Assembly: GCF_000332235.1 (NCBI RefSeq)
Contig: NZ_CM001775.1
Coordinates: 1,109,630-1,173,629 of the forward strand
Direction: 5' to 3'
DNA length: 64,000 nt
From: Geminocystis herdmanii PCC 6308
GTDB taxonomy: Bacteria; Cyanobacteriota; Cyanobacteriia; Cyanobacteriales; Cyanobacteriaceae
Every line of letters starts with the position of its first letter. Positions within the stretch are counted from its first letter, which is position 1. The notes below the pieces were generated by a model. That model was not told the origin of the DNA and made no database searches. It worked only from the letters and a program-made list of their open reading frames with translations. Positions 8,994 through 17,349 of the stretch are shown one piece after another. Position numbers and translations under genes: made by a program.

Positions 8994-9857
8994 TTACTTC
9001 CCGAAAATACCTTGAGGGCGAATTAACAAAATTCCGATCATAATTACTAAAGCTACCCCCAACTTATACTCAGAACCAAAAAATGGCACACTCAACTCCT
9101 GTGCAATGCCAATAATCAACCCCCCAGCGATCGCACCATAGGGATTACCAATGCCTCCGAGTATCACCGCCGCAAACATAGGTAAAATCATAAACCAACC
9201 CATATTCGGACGTACTGCGGTAATTAAACCAAACAATCCCCCCCCAAAAGCCGTTAACACCGCCGTCATAATCCATGTAAATAAGACGACTTGCTCTACA
9301 TTAATCCCTGATACTCTTGCTAAATCGATGTTATCTGCCACCGCGCGCATAGCTTTGCCGATTTTAGTATTTTGTAAAATTAGATGTAAAGCCACGATCG
9401 CACCGATAGTTAAAGCAATGACGATAATACGATAATAAGCGATTTTTACCCCCCCAATATCGATGGCTTCCACCAGAGGCAAATCATAATTTTGATTACT
9501 ACCCCCCCAAATAAACAAAATGCCATTGCGCAAAAATAAAGCCAAACCGATAGAAATAATAATTAAAGTAGTGCTACTCGCCCGTTTATCTCGCATGGGT
9601 TTCCATAACAACTGCTCACAGATTAACATTAAAATCACAGTTCCAACCGTAGCCACGATGATCGATAACCAAATATTTAATCCCTCATGATTCACTACCC
9701 ATGTTAAATAAGCACCAATAGTCAAAAAATCTCCGTGAGCAAAATTTGATAATCGTAAAATTCCCATTGTCAGGGTTAAACCCACCGCCGCAAGGGCAAT
9801 AATACTCCCTACTGCAATACCATTGAAAAGTGATTGTATTGTATCCATTGAGATCAA
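8994..9857 (-). CDS. natD: Branched-chain/neutral amino acid ABC transporter permease (LivH/NatD type)
   Basis: Inner-membrane permease of the HAAT (Liv) family with about eight hydrophobic segments over 287 residues. The family block GVNPxxGW...ILGGIGNPYGAI is seen as MGWFMILPMFAAVILGGIGNPYGAI near residue 220-245. In Synechocystis the homologue NatD works with NatA, NatB, NatC and NatE, encoded at scattered loci, which fits the absence of partner genes here. Start at 9857, or three codons later at the second Met. Divergent from infC. Confidence 0.85.
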   Translation of the reverse strand: MISMDTIQSLFNGIAVGSIIALAAVGLTLTMGILRLSNFAHGDFLTIGAYLTWVVNHEGLNIWLSIIVATVGTVILMLICEQLLWKPMRDKRASSTTLIIISIGLALFLRNGILFIWGGSNQNYDLPLVEAIDIGGVKIAYYRIIVIALTIGAIVALHLILQNTKIGKAMRAVADNIDLARVSGINVEQVVLFTWIMTAVLTAFGGGLFGLITAVRPNMGWFMILPMFAAVILGGIGNPYGAIAGGLIIGIAQELSVPFFGSEYKLGVALVIMIGILLIRPQGIFGK

Positions 9858-9941
9858 ACTTCTTAATTTTTTTTAATATTATGTGCAAATCATTACTAAT
9901 CAAAGCATTAAGCTAAGAATCTTTCACAAAAAATAATCCTA

Positions 9942-10058
9942 TCTTAGCAATGACCAATTATAATATTGACTAGCACTAAAAACTATCACTTATTAAATCA
10001 ACCTCAAATTTTATTTTATTATTCGATCGTATTGGAGACATTAATCAAAACCTGTGAC
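9942..10058 (+). repeat. infC leader, copy 1 of a 117/94-bp direct repeat
   Basis: The region upstream of infC through its GTG start recurs at 20060-20153 on the same strand with a few base changes. The only gap is 23 bases present here but missing there, starting GACTAGCACT. Copy 1 includes TTGACT at the deletion point, a plausible -35 box. Confidence 0.9.
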
Positions 10059-10596
10059 CTATAGCAACAACAAAAAAACAAACCAAAGAGATTTACCGAA
10101 AATTAACAACAATATCCGTTTTCCCAGAGTACGGGTAATTGGTACAGACGGGGAGCAACTAGGCATCCTCGACACCAGAGACGCTAATCGCATGGCTGAA
10201 GAACAAGAATTAGACTTAGTTTTAGTCAGCGAAACGTCTGATCCTCCCGTGTGTCGTATTATGGATTACGGTAAATTTAAGTTTGAGCAGGAGAAAAAAG
10301 CCAGGGCAATCCGTAAAAAGCAACATACTGCGGACATAAAAGAGGTGAAAATGCGTTACAAAATTGATGAGCATGATTATCAAGTGCGAGTCAGTCAAGC
10401 AAAGCGTTTTCTGAATGCAGGAGATAAAGTTAAAGCCACGATTAACTTTCGAGGGCGAGAAGCGCAACACGTTCATTTAGGACAAGAATTATTGGAACGC
10501 ATGGCGCTCGATTTGACTGAATTAGCCGAAATTCAACAAAAACCCAAAAAAGAAGGGCGGAATATGATCATGTTTCTCTCACCCAAAAAGTCATAG
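10054..10596 (+). CDS. infC: Translation initiation factor IF-3
   Basis: Binds the 30S subunit, prevents premature 50S joining and checks the start codon. The 180-aa sequence has the N-domain [19 protein letters not shown], the linker region [17 protein letters not shown], and the C-domain [13 protein letters not shown]...[15 protein letters not shown]. The start is GTG at 10054; IF-3 genes often use rare starts for autoregulation. A GGAGA lies 18 bases upstream, farther than usual. The TAG stop is the start of a TAGGGAGA-type tandem repeat. Confidence 0.95.
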   Translation: MTYSNNKKTNQRDLPKINNNIRFPRVRVIGTDGEQLGILDTRDANRMAEEQELDLVLVSETSDPPVCRIMDYGKFKFEQEKKARAIRKKQHTADIKEVKMRYKIDEHDYQVRVSQAKRFLNAGDKVKATINFRGREAQHVHLGQELLERMALDLTELAEIQQKPKKEGRNMIMFLSPKKS

Positions 10597-10643
10597 GGAG
10601 ATAGGGGTTAGGGAGATAGGGAGATAGGGGGTTAGGGAGACTA
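10594..10643. repeat. Short tandem repeat, unit near GGGAGATA
   Basis: Imperfect 7-8 bp units (TAGGGAGATAGGGGTTAGGGAGA...) starting at the infC stop codon TAG. Confidence 0.8.
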
Positions 10644-10661
10644 GAAGACTAAAAAAAATTG

Positions 10662-10949
10662 ATGCGTTTTTATATCGATATGAAGAAGGAATCTGAATTT
10701 CCTTTTGAAAGGGCAAGAAGAGTAACACAAGAGGAAAATGAAAAATTTAAAGAGGCGATCGCTACACAGTTTAATGTTAAGCTAAGAAACCGTGGACGAC
10801 CCGCTAAAGATGAAAATGATTTGTATGAACCTATTTCTATTCGGATTCATCCTCAAGTTTTGGCATGGGCGAAAGAAAAAGCGAAAAAGCAAGATATTGG
10901 CTATCAGACAGTGATCAATCAAACGTTATTAAAGCATATTTCACTTTAA
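10662..10949 (+). CDS. BrnA-like antitoxin domain protein
   Basis: About 95 aa. The second half (GRPAKDENDLYEPISIRIHPQVLAWAKEKAKKQDIGYQTVINQTLLKHI) matches the layout of BrnA/CopG ribbon-helix-helix antitoxins: a beta strand with alternating residues followed by two helices. No BrnT toxin is adjacent, so it may act alone or be a remnant. The start could be ATG 10662 or ATG 10680; no strong ribosome site decides it. Confidence 0.6.
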   Translation: MRFYIDMKKESEFPFERARRVTQEENEKFKEAIATQFNVKLRNRGRPAKDENDLYEPISIRIHPQVLAWAKEKAKKQDIGYQTVINQTLLKHISL

Positions 10950-11055
10950 TCTAATTTTCTGGAGTTCGATCGAACCGTGTTAGTATTTGATAGAAACTTA
11001 AATATAGGATATAAGATAATTTTATAAAAATATTAAATTGACAGTCAAAATCAAA

Positions 11056-11859
11056 ATGACAATAGTAACCGAATCAAAACCAGAATACAAAGAATATTTT
11101 AAACATAAAAATATTACACTGATAAATGGTAACAGTCTTAACCCTAATCTTTTTACAACAGAATTTATAGACTTGATAGTAACATCTCCACCTTACAATG
11201 TCGGCATCGAGTATAACTCTAATGATGATCAATTATCTTATGATCGATACTTAGAATTTTCTTTTCAGTGGATGTCGAACTGCTATAGGTGGACAAAAAA
11301 ACAAGGTAGATTCTTGTTGAATATCCCTTTAGATAAAAATAAGGGAGGACATCGTAGCGTTGGTGCAGACTTAACAAAAATAGCCCAAGATGTTGGTTGG
11401 AAATATCACTCGACTATAATTTGGAATGAGGGTAATATATCAAGAAGAACGGCTTGGGGATCATGGATGTCAGCTTCTGCACCTCATGTTATTGCACCTG
11501 TGGAATTAATTGTTATTTTGTATAAGGAAGATTGGAAAAAAACTACAGGAACAAAAATTAGTGATATTACTAAACAAGAGTTTATGGAATGGACAAATGG
11601 ATTATGGGTTTTTAATGGTGAAAGTAAAAAAAGAATCGGACATCCTGCTCCATTTCCTAAAGAATTACCATTACGGGCTATTAAGTTATTTAGTTATCAA
11701 AATGATTTAGTTTTCGATCCATTTGCAGGTAGCGGAACAACATTAATTGTTGCAGAAAACACAAAGAGGAGAGCTGTAGGTGTTGAATTAGATGAACAAT
11801 ATTGCGAATTAGCTAAAAATAGAATTATTGATGAAGTAGGTAGCTTATTATTTACATAA
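11056..11859 (+). CDS. DNA methyltransferase, beta class, probably N4-cytosine
   Basis: 267 aa from ATG 11056; a TTG six codons upstream is less likely. Catalytic motif IV is TSPPYN at residues 43-48 and the AdoMet-binding motif DPFAGSG is near residues 221-227, giving the order IV then I of beta-class enzymes. The SPPY form is usual in N4-cytosine methyltransferases and rarer in N6-adenine ones. The target domain lies between. The HNH endonuclease gene follows five bases after the stop, so this is the protective half of a type II restriction-modification pair. No recognition sequence can be read from the protein. Confidence 0.85.
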   Translation: MTIVTESKPEYKEYFKHKNITLINGNSLNPNLFTTEFIDLIVTSPPYNVGIEYNSNDDQLSYDRYLEFSFQWMSNCYRWTKKQGRFLLNIPLDKNKGGHRSVGADLTKIAQDVGWKYHSTIIWNEGNISRRTAWGSWMSASAPHVIAPVELIVILYKEDWKKTTGTKISDITKQEFMEWTNGLWVFNGESKKRIGHPAPFPKELPLRAIKLFSYQNDLVFDPFAGSGTTLIVAENTKRRAVGVELDEQYCELAKNRIIDEVGSLLFT

Positions 11860-11864
11860 AAATT

Positions 11865-12446
11865 ATGAAAAAAATTACTCAATCAGAGATTGTGATGGAA
11901 TATTTTAAAAATAATCCATTAAGAGATATTACGCATCCTGAAATTGTTGACTGGGTGACACAAGAGTACAAAAAAAGAACGGGAGAAATATTTAGAGATC
12001 CAGATAGGCAAATTAGAAAACTTCATCAACAAGGATCATTGGTTAAAGTTGCGAAGGGAGTTTATCGATATGATCCTAGTCTAGTTCAAAATAAAAATTT
12101 ACAGGATTTTTCCGAGAAGCAAAAAAAAGAAATTTTAGCTAGAGATGACTATAGATGTGTTATATGTGGTAGAGGTTTAAAAGATGGAGTAGAATTGCAC
12201 GTTGATCATATAAAACCAAAAGATCAAGGTGGAGAAGCAACCATTGAAAATGGTCAAACTTTATGTTCTATTCATAATTTCCAGAAAAAAAATTATAACC
12301 AAACAGAAACAGGAAAAAAAATGTTTATTAGACTTTATGAAAAAGCAAAGTCAATTAATGATTCTCAAACAATGAATTTTTGTGCAGAAATTTTAGAAGT
12401 TTTTGAAAAAAACAATATTAATGGTCATATTGAATGGAAAAAATAG
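11865..12446 (+). CDS. HNH restriction endonuclease with N-terminal winged helix
   Basis: 193 aa. Residues 1-70 look like a winged-helix DNA-binding domain (RQIRKLHQQGSLVKVAKGVYRYDP). Residues 95-140 are a full HNH/zinc module: C98-x2-C101, H112-V-D114-H115, N129, and C134-x2-H137. Position directly after a methyltransferase supports a role as the restriction enzyme. The gene is very AT-rich with runs of A, like the methyltransferase, consistent with horizontal arrival as a unit. Confidence 0.82.
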   Translation: MKKITQSEIVMEYFKNNPLRDITHPEIVDWVTQEYKKRTGEIFRDPDRQIRKLHQQGSLVKVAKGVYRYDPSLVQNKNLQDFSEKQKKEILARDDYRCVICGRGLKDGVELHVDHIKPKDQGGEATIENGQTLCSIHNFQKKNYNQTETGKKMFIRLYEKAKSINDSQTMNFCAEILEVFEKNNINGHIEWKK

Positions 12447-12492
12447 TTCTTAAAGTCGAAGAACAGCTTTTAATTCTCAAACTTAGTATCTA

Positions 12493-12509
12493 TTTCATCC
12501 TCATTTCAT
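12493..12509 (+). promoter_or_regulatory. CopR-type direct repeat upstream of the multicopper oxidase gene
   Basis: TTTCAT CCTCA TTTCAT: two identical hexamers 11 bp centre to centre, 61 bases before the ATG. The same arrangement stands upstream of two other copper genes (16624-16640 and 17312-17328), so it is the likely binding site of the OmpR-type regulator at 19357-20052. Confidence 0.7.
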
Positions 12510-12569
12510 ATTCTTATGACAATATAGGTTGTTAGTAAGATTAGGTCAAAAATGAGGTAAAAGTTGATT

Positions 12570-14378
12570 ATGACACAGTATCGGCTTAATAGACGTGATT
12601 TCCTGCGATTTTCAGGAGGGATTGCCAGTTTTTATGCTGTACATCAAATTATCCCCGTTTCTGCACAAAATAATTATCTTGAGGGGGATGTTATTGATTT
12701 AGAAGTCAGGGAAACAGAGGTTTCGATCGACCATCGAACTGCGAGGGGTTATACTGTTAATAATAGTTTACCAGCTCCCACTATTAGGCTAAAAGAGGGG
12801 CAAATTGCCACCATTAGGGTAAAGAATAACTTAAAAGAAGATACCTCTATTCATTGGCACGGTTTAATTTTACCAGCAAATATGGACGGTGTGCCGGGGG
12901 TAAGTTTTCGGGGTATCAAACCGCAGGAAACCTTTACCTATCAATTTCCTGTGAATCAAAACGGTACTTACTGGTATCATAGTCATAGCAATATGCAAGA
13001 ACCGTTAGGGCATTATGGTGCTATAGTAATTGAACCTCGTGAACCTGAAACGATCGAGTATGATAAGGATTATGTCATTATTTTATCAGATTGGAGTTTT
13101 GAGAATCCCCACGCTATTCTCGCTAATTTGAAAAAAATGCCCACTTACTATAACTACCAAAGACGCACCGTTGCTAATTTAGGAGAAGATTGGGAGTGGA
13201 AACAAATGCGTATGGATGCCTCCGATATTGCCGATGTGACGGGGGCAACTTATACTTATTTGATGAATGGTAAAACCAGTAATGACAATTGGACTGGTAT
13301 CTTTAACAAGGGTGAAAAAGTCAGACTAAGATTTATTAACGCTTCAGCCATGACATTTTTTGATGTCAGAATCCCTAACTTACCCATGACAGTGATACAA
13401 GCAGATGGGCAGAATGTGCAACCCGTGACGGTAGATGAATTTCGTATAGGAGTAGCGGAAACCTATGATGTCATTGTTCAACCTGATACCCAAGAGGCTT
13501 ATACTATTTTTGCGGAAACCATCGATCGAAGTGGTTATGTTAGAGGTACACTAGGCATAAAACAAGGCTTATCCGCAGAAATTCCTCCTCGTAGAGAGCG
13601 CCCATTGCGTACAATGGCTGATATGGGTATGGATCATGATGCTCATGGTGGTCATAATAGTTCAAGTTCGGGCTCGATCGATCATAGTAGTCACAATTCT
13701 TCATCATCTGATCATACTAACCATCAAACTTCTTCATCAGATCATAATGATCATGATATGTCGAATATGAGTCACAGTGATCATAATAATCATGATATGT
13801 CGAATACAGATCATAGTAACCATGGGATGACTGAAAAAGAAATCTTAGACTTTTCATGGCAACCGAGGGGAGAGGATAATAACGGTATCGGTAACGCCGC
13901 AACCCCAATGATGGTTAAAAATCGTTTAAACGAGGCAGGAGTTGGTTTAGAAAATGTCAATCATCGGGTGTTAGTTTATACAGATTTAAAGAGTGTAAAA
14001 CCCTTAAAAAATAGAAGAAAATTCGATCGAGAAATAGCCCTATATTTAACAGGAAATATGGAGCGTTATATGTGGTCATTTAATGGAAAAAAATACTCCG
14101 AAGAAAAAGAAATAGACTTTTATTATGGAGAGAGATTAAGACTAACATTTGTCAATGATACCATGATGGAACATCCCATACATTTACACGGAATGTGGAT
14201 GGAATTAGTAAACGGAAATGGAGATTATCAACCTCGAAAACATACCATTATTGTGAAACCAGCCGAAAAATTATCTACAGAAATTGATGTTGATGCTAAG
14301 GGAAGATGGGCTTTTCATTGCCATTTAATGTATCACATGGATGTCGGAATGTTTCGCACTATTAACGTTATTTCCTAA
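12570..14378 (+). CDS. Periplasmic multicopper oxidase, CopA/PcoA-like copper resistance
   Basis: 602 aa from ATG 12570 (GAGGT 11 bases upstream). It begins with a twin-arginine signal, NRRDFLRF at residues 7-14, as for folded cuproproteins exported by Tat. All four copper-ligand blocks are present: HWHG, YWYHSH, HPIHLHG and HCHLMYHMDVGMF, the last providing the type 1 site Cys, His and Met. Between the domains, about residues 350-418 form a His/Met/Ser-rich insert with repeated DH and NHDM units that probably collects copper. It leads the copper operon with copB. It could oxidise Cu(I) or phenols; the copper role is inferred from context. Confidence 0.9.
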   Translation: MTQYRLNRRDFLRFSGGIASFYAVHQIIPVSAQNNYLEGDVIDLEVRETEVSIDHRTARGYTVNNSLPAPTIRLKEGQIATIRVKNNLKEDTSIHWHGLILPANMDGVPGVSFRGIKPQETFTYQFPVNQNGTYWYHSHSNMQEPLGHYGAIVIEPREPETIEYDKDYVIILSDWSFENPHAILANLKKMPTYYNYQRRTVANLGEDWEWKQMRMDASDIADVTGATYTYLMNGKTSNDNWTGIFNKGEKVRLRFINASAMTFFDVRIPNLPMTVIQADGQNVQPVTVDEFRIGVAETYDVIVQPDTQEAYTIFAETIDRSGYVRGTLGIKQGLSAEIPPRRERPLRTMADMGMDHDAHGGHNSSSSGSIDHSSHNSSSSDHTNHQTSSSDHNDHDMSNMSHSDHNNHDMSNTDHSNHGMTEKEILDFSWQPRGEDNNGIGNAATPMMVKNRLNEAGVGLENVNHRVLVYTDLKSVKPLKNRRKFDREIALYLTGNMERYMWSFNGKKYSEEKEIDFYYGERLRLTFVNDTMMEHPIHLHGMWMELVNGNGDYQPRKHTIIVKPAEKLSTEIDVDAKGRWAFHCHLMYHMDVGMFRTINVIS

Positions 14379-14414
14379 AAAATAATCAAATTTGATTCAC
14401 TATTAACCCATAAA

Positions 14415-14446
14415 GTAGGTTGGGTTAAACGAAGTGCAACCCAACA
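14415..14446. repeat. Palindromic repeat, GTAGGTTGGGTT...AACCCAAC type
   Basis: GTAGGTTGGGTT pairs imperfectly with a downstream AACCCAACA across about 8 bases. A second related palindrome follows at 14473-14503. These dispersed palindromes are common in cyanobacterial intergenic DNA. Confidence 0.75.
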
Positions 14447-14472
14447 AAACATCGTCAAATTTTATATTTTCT

Positions 14473-14503
14473 TGGTGGGTTTCGATGCCTCAACCCACCC
14501 TAC
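14473..14503. repeat. Palindromic repeat, GGTGGGTTTCG...CAACCCACC type
   Basis: GGTGGGTT and AACCCACC flank a short loop, followed by CTAC. It is the same family as 14415-14446, 29555-29585 and the half copy at 8282-8299. Confidence 0.78.
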
Positions 14504-14526
14504 ATTTATCATTACTAAATAAATCC

Positions 14527-15438
14527 ATGTCAATTTTTAAATCCTTAATTTTTTTCAACAGTTTAACTATTATTTTTAGTGTTATTTTATTCTGTGATAA
14601 AATTCAAGCACAACCAAATATTATTGAAAAAGATAGTGCAAAAAAATCTTTTATTTATGAAGATGATTTACCTCAAGAAAAACAACTATTTTTTCAAGAC
14701 TTTGAAGATAAAAAATACTTAACTCAAGAAAAAAACTTTATCTTTACCCAACATAATCATAACCAAGAAAATAATTTTGGTGAGCCTATTCATGACAATC
14801 AAATTTTCTATAAAATATTATTTGATCAACTAGAATATCAAGTTAATGATAGTCAAAATATTTTTAAATGGGATGTGTCTGGTTGGGTGGGAAGTGACTA
14901 TCAAAAATTCGTTTTTAAAACCGAAGGTGATGTTAGTTTAGATGATGGTAACGGTGAGGCAGAATTACAACTTTTATACAGTCAACAAATTTCTCCTTAC
15001 TGGGATTTACAAGCAGGATTAAGATACGATCAACTCTATGGAGATAAAGGAAATAGTAGGGGTTTTGCTGTCATTGGCATTGAAGGATTAGCACCTTATT
15101 TCATTGAAGTTGACACCGCTTTATTTATTAGTCATCAAGGAGATATTTCTGCTAGATTTAAAGCCGAATCTGATTTTTTACTCTCTCAAAAACTTATTTT
15201 ACAACCGAAAATAGAAACTAATCTAGCCATACAAAAAGTAGAAGAATTTGGAGTAGGTAGCGGTTTTAATAATTTAGAATTGGGGTTGCGATTGCGTTAT
15301 GAAATTAGTCGAGAATTTGCCACTTATATTGGGGTTAGTTGGAATAAATTATTTGGCGATACTGCTAAATTTGCTAAGGAAGAAGGCGAAAGTAATGATG
15401 ATATTAAATTTGTCACAGGAGTTAGATTAATGTTTTAA
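14527..15438 (+). CDS. copB: Copper resistance protein CopB, outer-membrane
   Basis: 303 aa from ATG 14527, which opens a signal peptide (FKSLIFFNSLTIIFSVILFC...QAQ). A longer in-frame start upstream falls inside a palindromic repeat and is rejected. The mature C-terminal 200 residues form alternating amphipathic strands typical of the CopB/PcoB beta-barrel: WVGSDYQKFVFKTEGD, LQAGLRYDQLYG, LELGLRLRYEISREFATYIGVSWNKLFGDTA, ending with a C-terminal Phe. It follows the multicopper oxidase, the usual copA-copB order. It lacks the Met-rich N-terminal repeats of some CopB proteins. Confidence 0.85.
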   Translation: MSIFKSLIFFNSLTIIFSVILFCDKIQAQPNIIEKDSAKKSFIYEDDLPQEKQLFFQDFEDKKYLTQEKNFIFTQHNHNQENNFGEPIHDNQIFYKILFDQLEYQVNDSQNIFKWDVSGWVGSDYQKFVFKTEGDVSLDDGNGEAELQLLYSQQISPYWDLQAGLRYDQLYGDKGNSRGFAVIGIEGLAPYFIEVDTALFISHQGDISARFKAESDFLLSQKLILQPKIETNLAIQKVEEFGVGSGFNNLELGLRLRYEISREFATYIGVSWNKLFGDTAKFAKEEGESNDDIKFVTGVRLMF

Positions 15439-15578
15439 ATTACTTAATCGTAGAATTTTAAATCTTCTTTTTCTTTGCGCCTTTACGTCTTTGCGTGATA
15501 TTCCTAATTTTCATACTAATTTCATTTTTATCTTGCAAAATTAAAGATAATAACTCAGAATATAAAAAAGATTAAAAG

Positions 15579-15986
15579 ATGAATAAATGAATTTTTAGTA
15601 GTTTAATATCAGGGATAATATTAAGCTCTTTTACTCCCAGCATTTTAGCCACTAATGTTCATAGTGGAGCTCATCCTTCAGCTTCTCAAATTCAAAATGC
15701 TACTCATCATTTTTCCTATGATGTTATGGGCAAATTTGCCTTAGAAAAGTTAATAATTCAACTACCTAATGGTTTAACTATTAATAATGTTGAAATTCAA
15801 GATAAAAACGGTACAAAAATTAATACTCAAGCAAATATTACTGAAAATAAAGCAGTAGTAAATTTTGCTGACGCTATTAAACCTAATACCAGAATATATG
15901 TAAGTTTAAGAGGAGTTCAAACCAATGGAAAACCTCATACTTGGCAATACAGATTATCTGGCAATTTTGTCGGAATTGATCAATAA
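15579..15986 (+). pseudogene. DUF2808-family secreted protein with in-frame stop at codon 4
   Basis: From ATG 15579 the frame reads M-N-K-stop (TGA 15588-15590) and then runs open through a good signal peptide (IFSSLISGIILSSFTPSILA) into a DUF2808-like domain ending at 15986. Everything after the TGA stays in one frame, so a single base change explains the break. Expression would need read-through or restart at a non-ATG codon; the next ATG at 15726 lies inside the domain and would remove the signal. It lies in the copper cluster after copB. A sequencing error at that codon is the alternative. Confidence 0.65.
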
Positions 15987-16239
15987 ATACCTCTTGGTTT
16001 ATCTCAAGGAAGAACTTATTATTAATAAATAAATATAAACTTATCAAGGGAATAAAAAAGGGGAATTTAATCCCCTTAGATAAAGATTTATTCCGAAATA
16101 CTCGATTTTACTCCTTTAATGATTTTGATGATTTTCGTATTTTTCTTCTTTATCTTCATAATTATAAAAATAAAACATCAAGGAATAATGATAATAAATC
16201 AGTATAGTTTTTAAAACGAAATTCTAGGAAAAATAATTT

Positions 16240-16572
16240 TTAATTTTTTGGTTGAGGTTGTTGATTATTATAATGATTGTCTTGATTTTCACCCATTTGA
16301 TGATGATTATTCATCATCTCCTGATTTTCACATTTTTGATCATTTTCACCCCTCATTATCTCATGATTTGCATGATTTTCACTGCTCATCATTTGATGAT
16401 TATTTCCCATCATCTCATGATTTTTATGATTCATACATTCTTCTTGATTTTCTATAGTTTCTTTTTGAGTTTCTGGGGTTTGACTAAATGCTAAATTAGG
16501 TTGTAATGCTAAATTTAATCCTACACCGCTAACTAATAGAAAAAGTAGTGATATTCTATGTACATTTTTCAT
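16240..16572 (-). CDS. Small secreted His/Met-rich protein, likely copper-binding
   Basis: 110 aa: a signal peptide (ISLLFLLVSGVGLNLALQPNLAFS) followed by about 75 residues made almost only of His, Met, Asn, Glu and Gln, with repeated NHxMM and ENHxNHE units. Such composition suits a periplasmic copper buffer. A TTTCAT-N5-TTTCAT box is 52 bases upstream of its start (16624-16640). No named family is recognised; low complexity makes homology calls unreliable. Confidence 0.75.
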   Translation of the reverse strand: MKNVHRISLLFLLVSGVGLNLALQPNLAFSQTPETQKETIENQEECMNHKNHEMMGNNHQMMSSENHANHEIMRGENDQKCENQEMMNNHHQMGENQDNHYNNQQPQPKN

Positions 16573-16623
16573 GGTTTTATCTCTCTTTACTTTGTCTTAA
16601 TAACTCTATCTTAACAATCAATT

Positions 16624-16640
16624 ATGAAAAGAGAATGAAA
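16624..16640 (-). promoter_or_regulatory. CopR-type direct repeat upstream of the His/Met-rich protein gene
   Basis: On the minus strand TTTCAT TCTCT TTTCAT. It is preceded by TCAAAAAGCCA, which is shared almost exactly with the box at 17312-17328 (TCAAAAAGTCA). Confidence 0.72.
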
Positions 16641-16706
16641 TGGCTTTTTGACTATTTTTGAAGATTAAATATCAATAATTATCATTAAGATAAGCTAGGG
16701 TAAAAT

Positions 16707-17261
16707 TTAATAATTTTTATGACTATTAAATACTTTAATTTGCTGATTATTAAAAGCAACGACATCAAAAGGTTGTTTTATTTTATCAGATTCCATACCG
16801 GGGCTACCAATAGGCATTCCTGCAACAGCTAAACCCTTTAGATTAGTAGGTTTTTGCCTTAGAAAACGTTTAATATCATCGGCGGGAATATGCCCTTCCA
16901 TGACATAACCGTTAATAATGGCAGTATGACAAGATTCTAACTGTGGCGGTAAATTGTTTTTCCGTTTAATCGCCTCCATGTCATCGGTTTTAATGTCTGT
17001 CACCTCGAAGCCGTGTTTTTTCATGTGAGAAATCCATTGCCCACAACAACCACAAGAAGGGCTATTATATACGGTAATTTTCTTATTGCCTTCATAGTTA
17101 ACCGTTGCTTTATCCCAAACACTTACTGTTATTGACTTATTTTCATGATTTTCATGGGTTTCATGGGCATAACTTGGGCTATTAGAAGCTATAGCAATGC
17201 TACTGATAATGGTAATAAGTGCAATACCTGTTAATGATTGAATGACTTTCGTTTTTAGCAT
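16707..17261 (-). CDS. DUF411 metal-binding protein, secreted
   Basis: 184 aa from ATG 17261, chosen because GGGAG lies 8 bases upstream and a signal peptide (SLTGIALITIISSIAIASNSPSYA) begins here; an in-frame ATG 12 codons upstream has neither. The DUF411 core is complete: VYNSPSCGCCGQW, ESCHTAIINGYVMEGHIPADDI, and LAVAGMPIGSPGME. DUF411 proteins occur in copper and heavy-metal resistance loci and probably bind metal through the Cys cluster. A copper box is 51 bases upstream. Confidence 0.86.
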   Translation of the reverse strand: MLKTKVIQSLTGIALITIISSIAIASNSPSYAHETHENHENKSITVSVWDKATVNYEGNKKITVYNSPSCGCCGQWISHMKKHGFEVTDIKTDDMEAIKRKNNLPPQLESCHTAIINGYVMEGHIPADDIKRFLRQKPTNLKGLAVAGMPIGSPGMESDKIKQPFDVVAFNNQQIKVFNSHKNY

Positions 17262-17311
17262 AGTTGTTTCTCCCATTTTTATTTTTTCTGACTCCATTTT
17301 GCCCTAAAAAG

Positions 17312-17328
17312 ATGAAATCAGGATGAAA
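17312..17328 (-). promoter_or_regulatory. CopR-type direct repeat upstream of the DUF411 gene
   Basis: On the minus strand TTTCAT CCTGA TTTCAT, located between the end of the sensor kinase gene (17350) and the DUF411 start (17261). Confidence 0.74.
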
Positions 17329-17349
17329 TGACTTTTTGATGATAATTAA

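Noticed and set aside
13717-13908. Minus-strand Tyr-rich frame inside the multicopper oxidase
   Set aside because: It mirrors the His/Ser/Met-rich insert of the oxidase and has no start signals.
14434-14526. N-terminal extension of CopB
   Set aside because: The extra 31 codons fall in two palindromic repeats; ATG 14527 begins a proper signal peptide.
16248-16494. Forward-strand frames rich in Asp, Ile and His
   Set aside because: They are the complement of the His/Met-rich protein gene on the minus strand, whose signal peptide and copper box show which strand is real.
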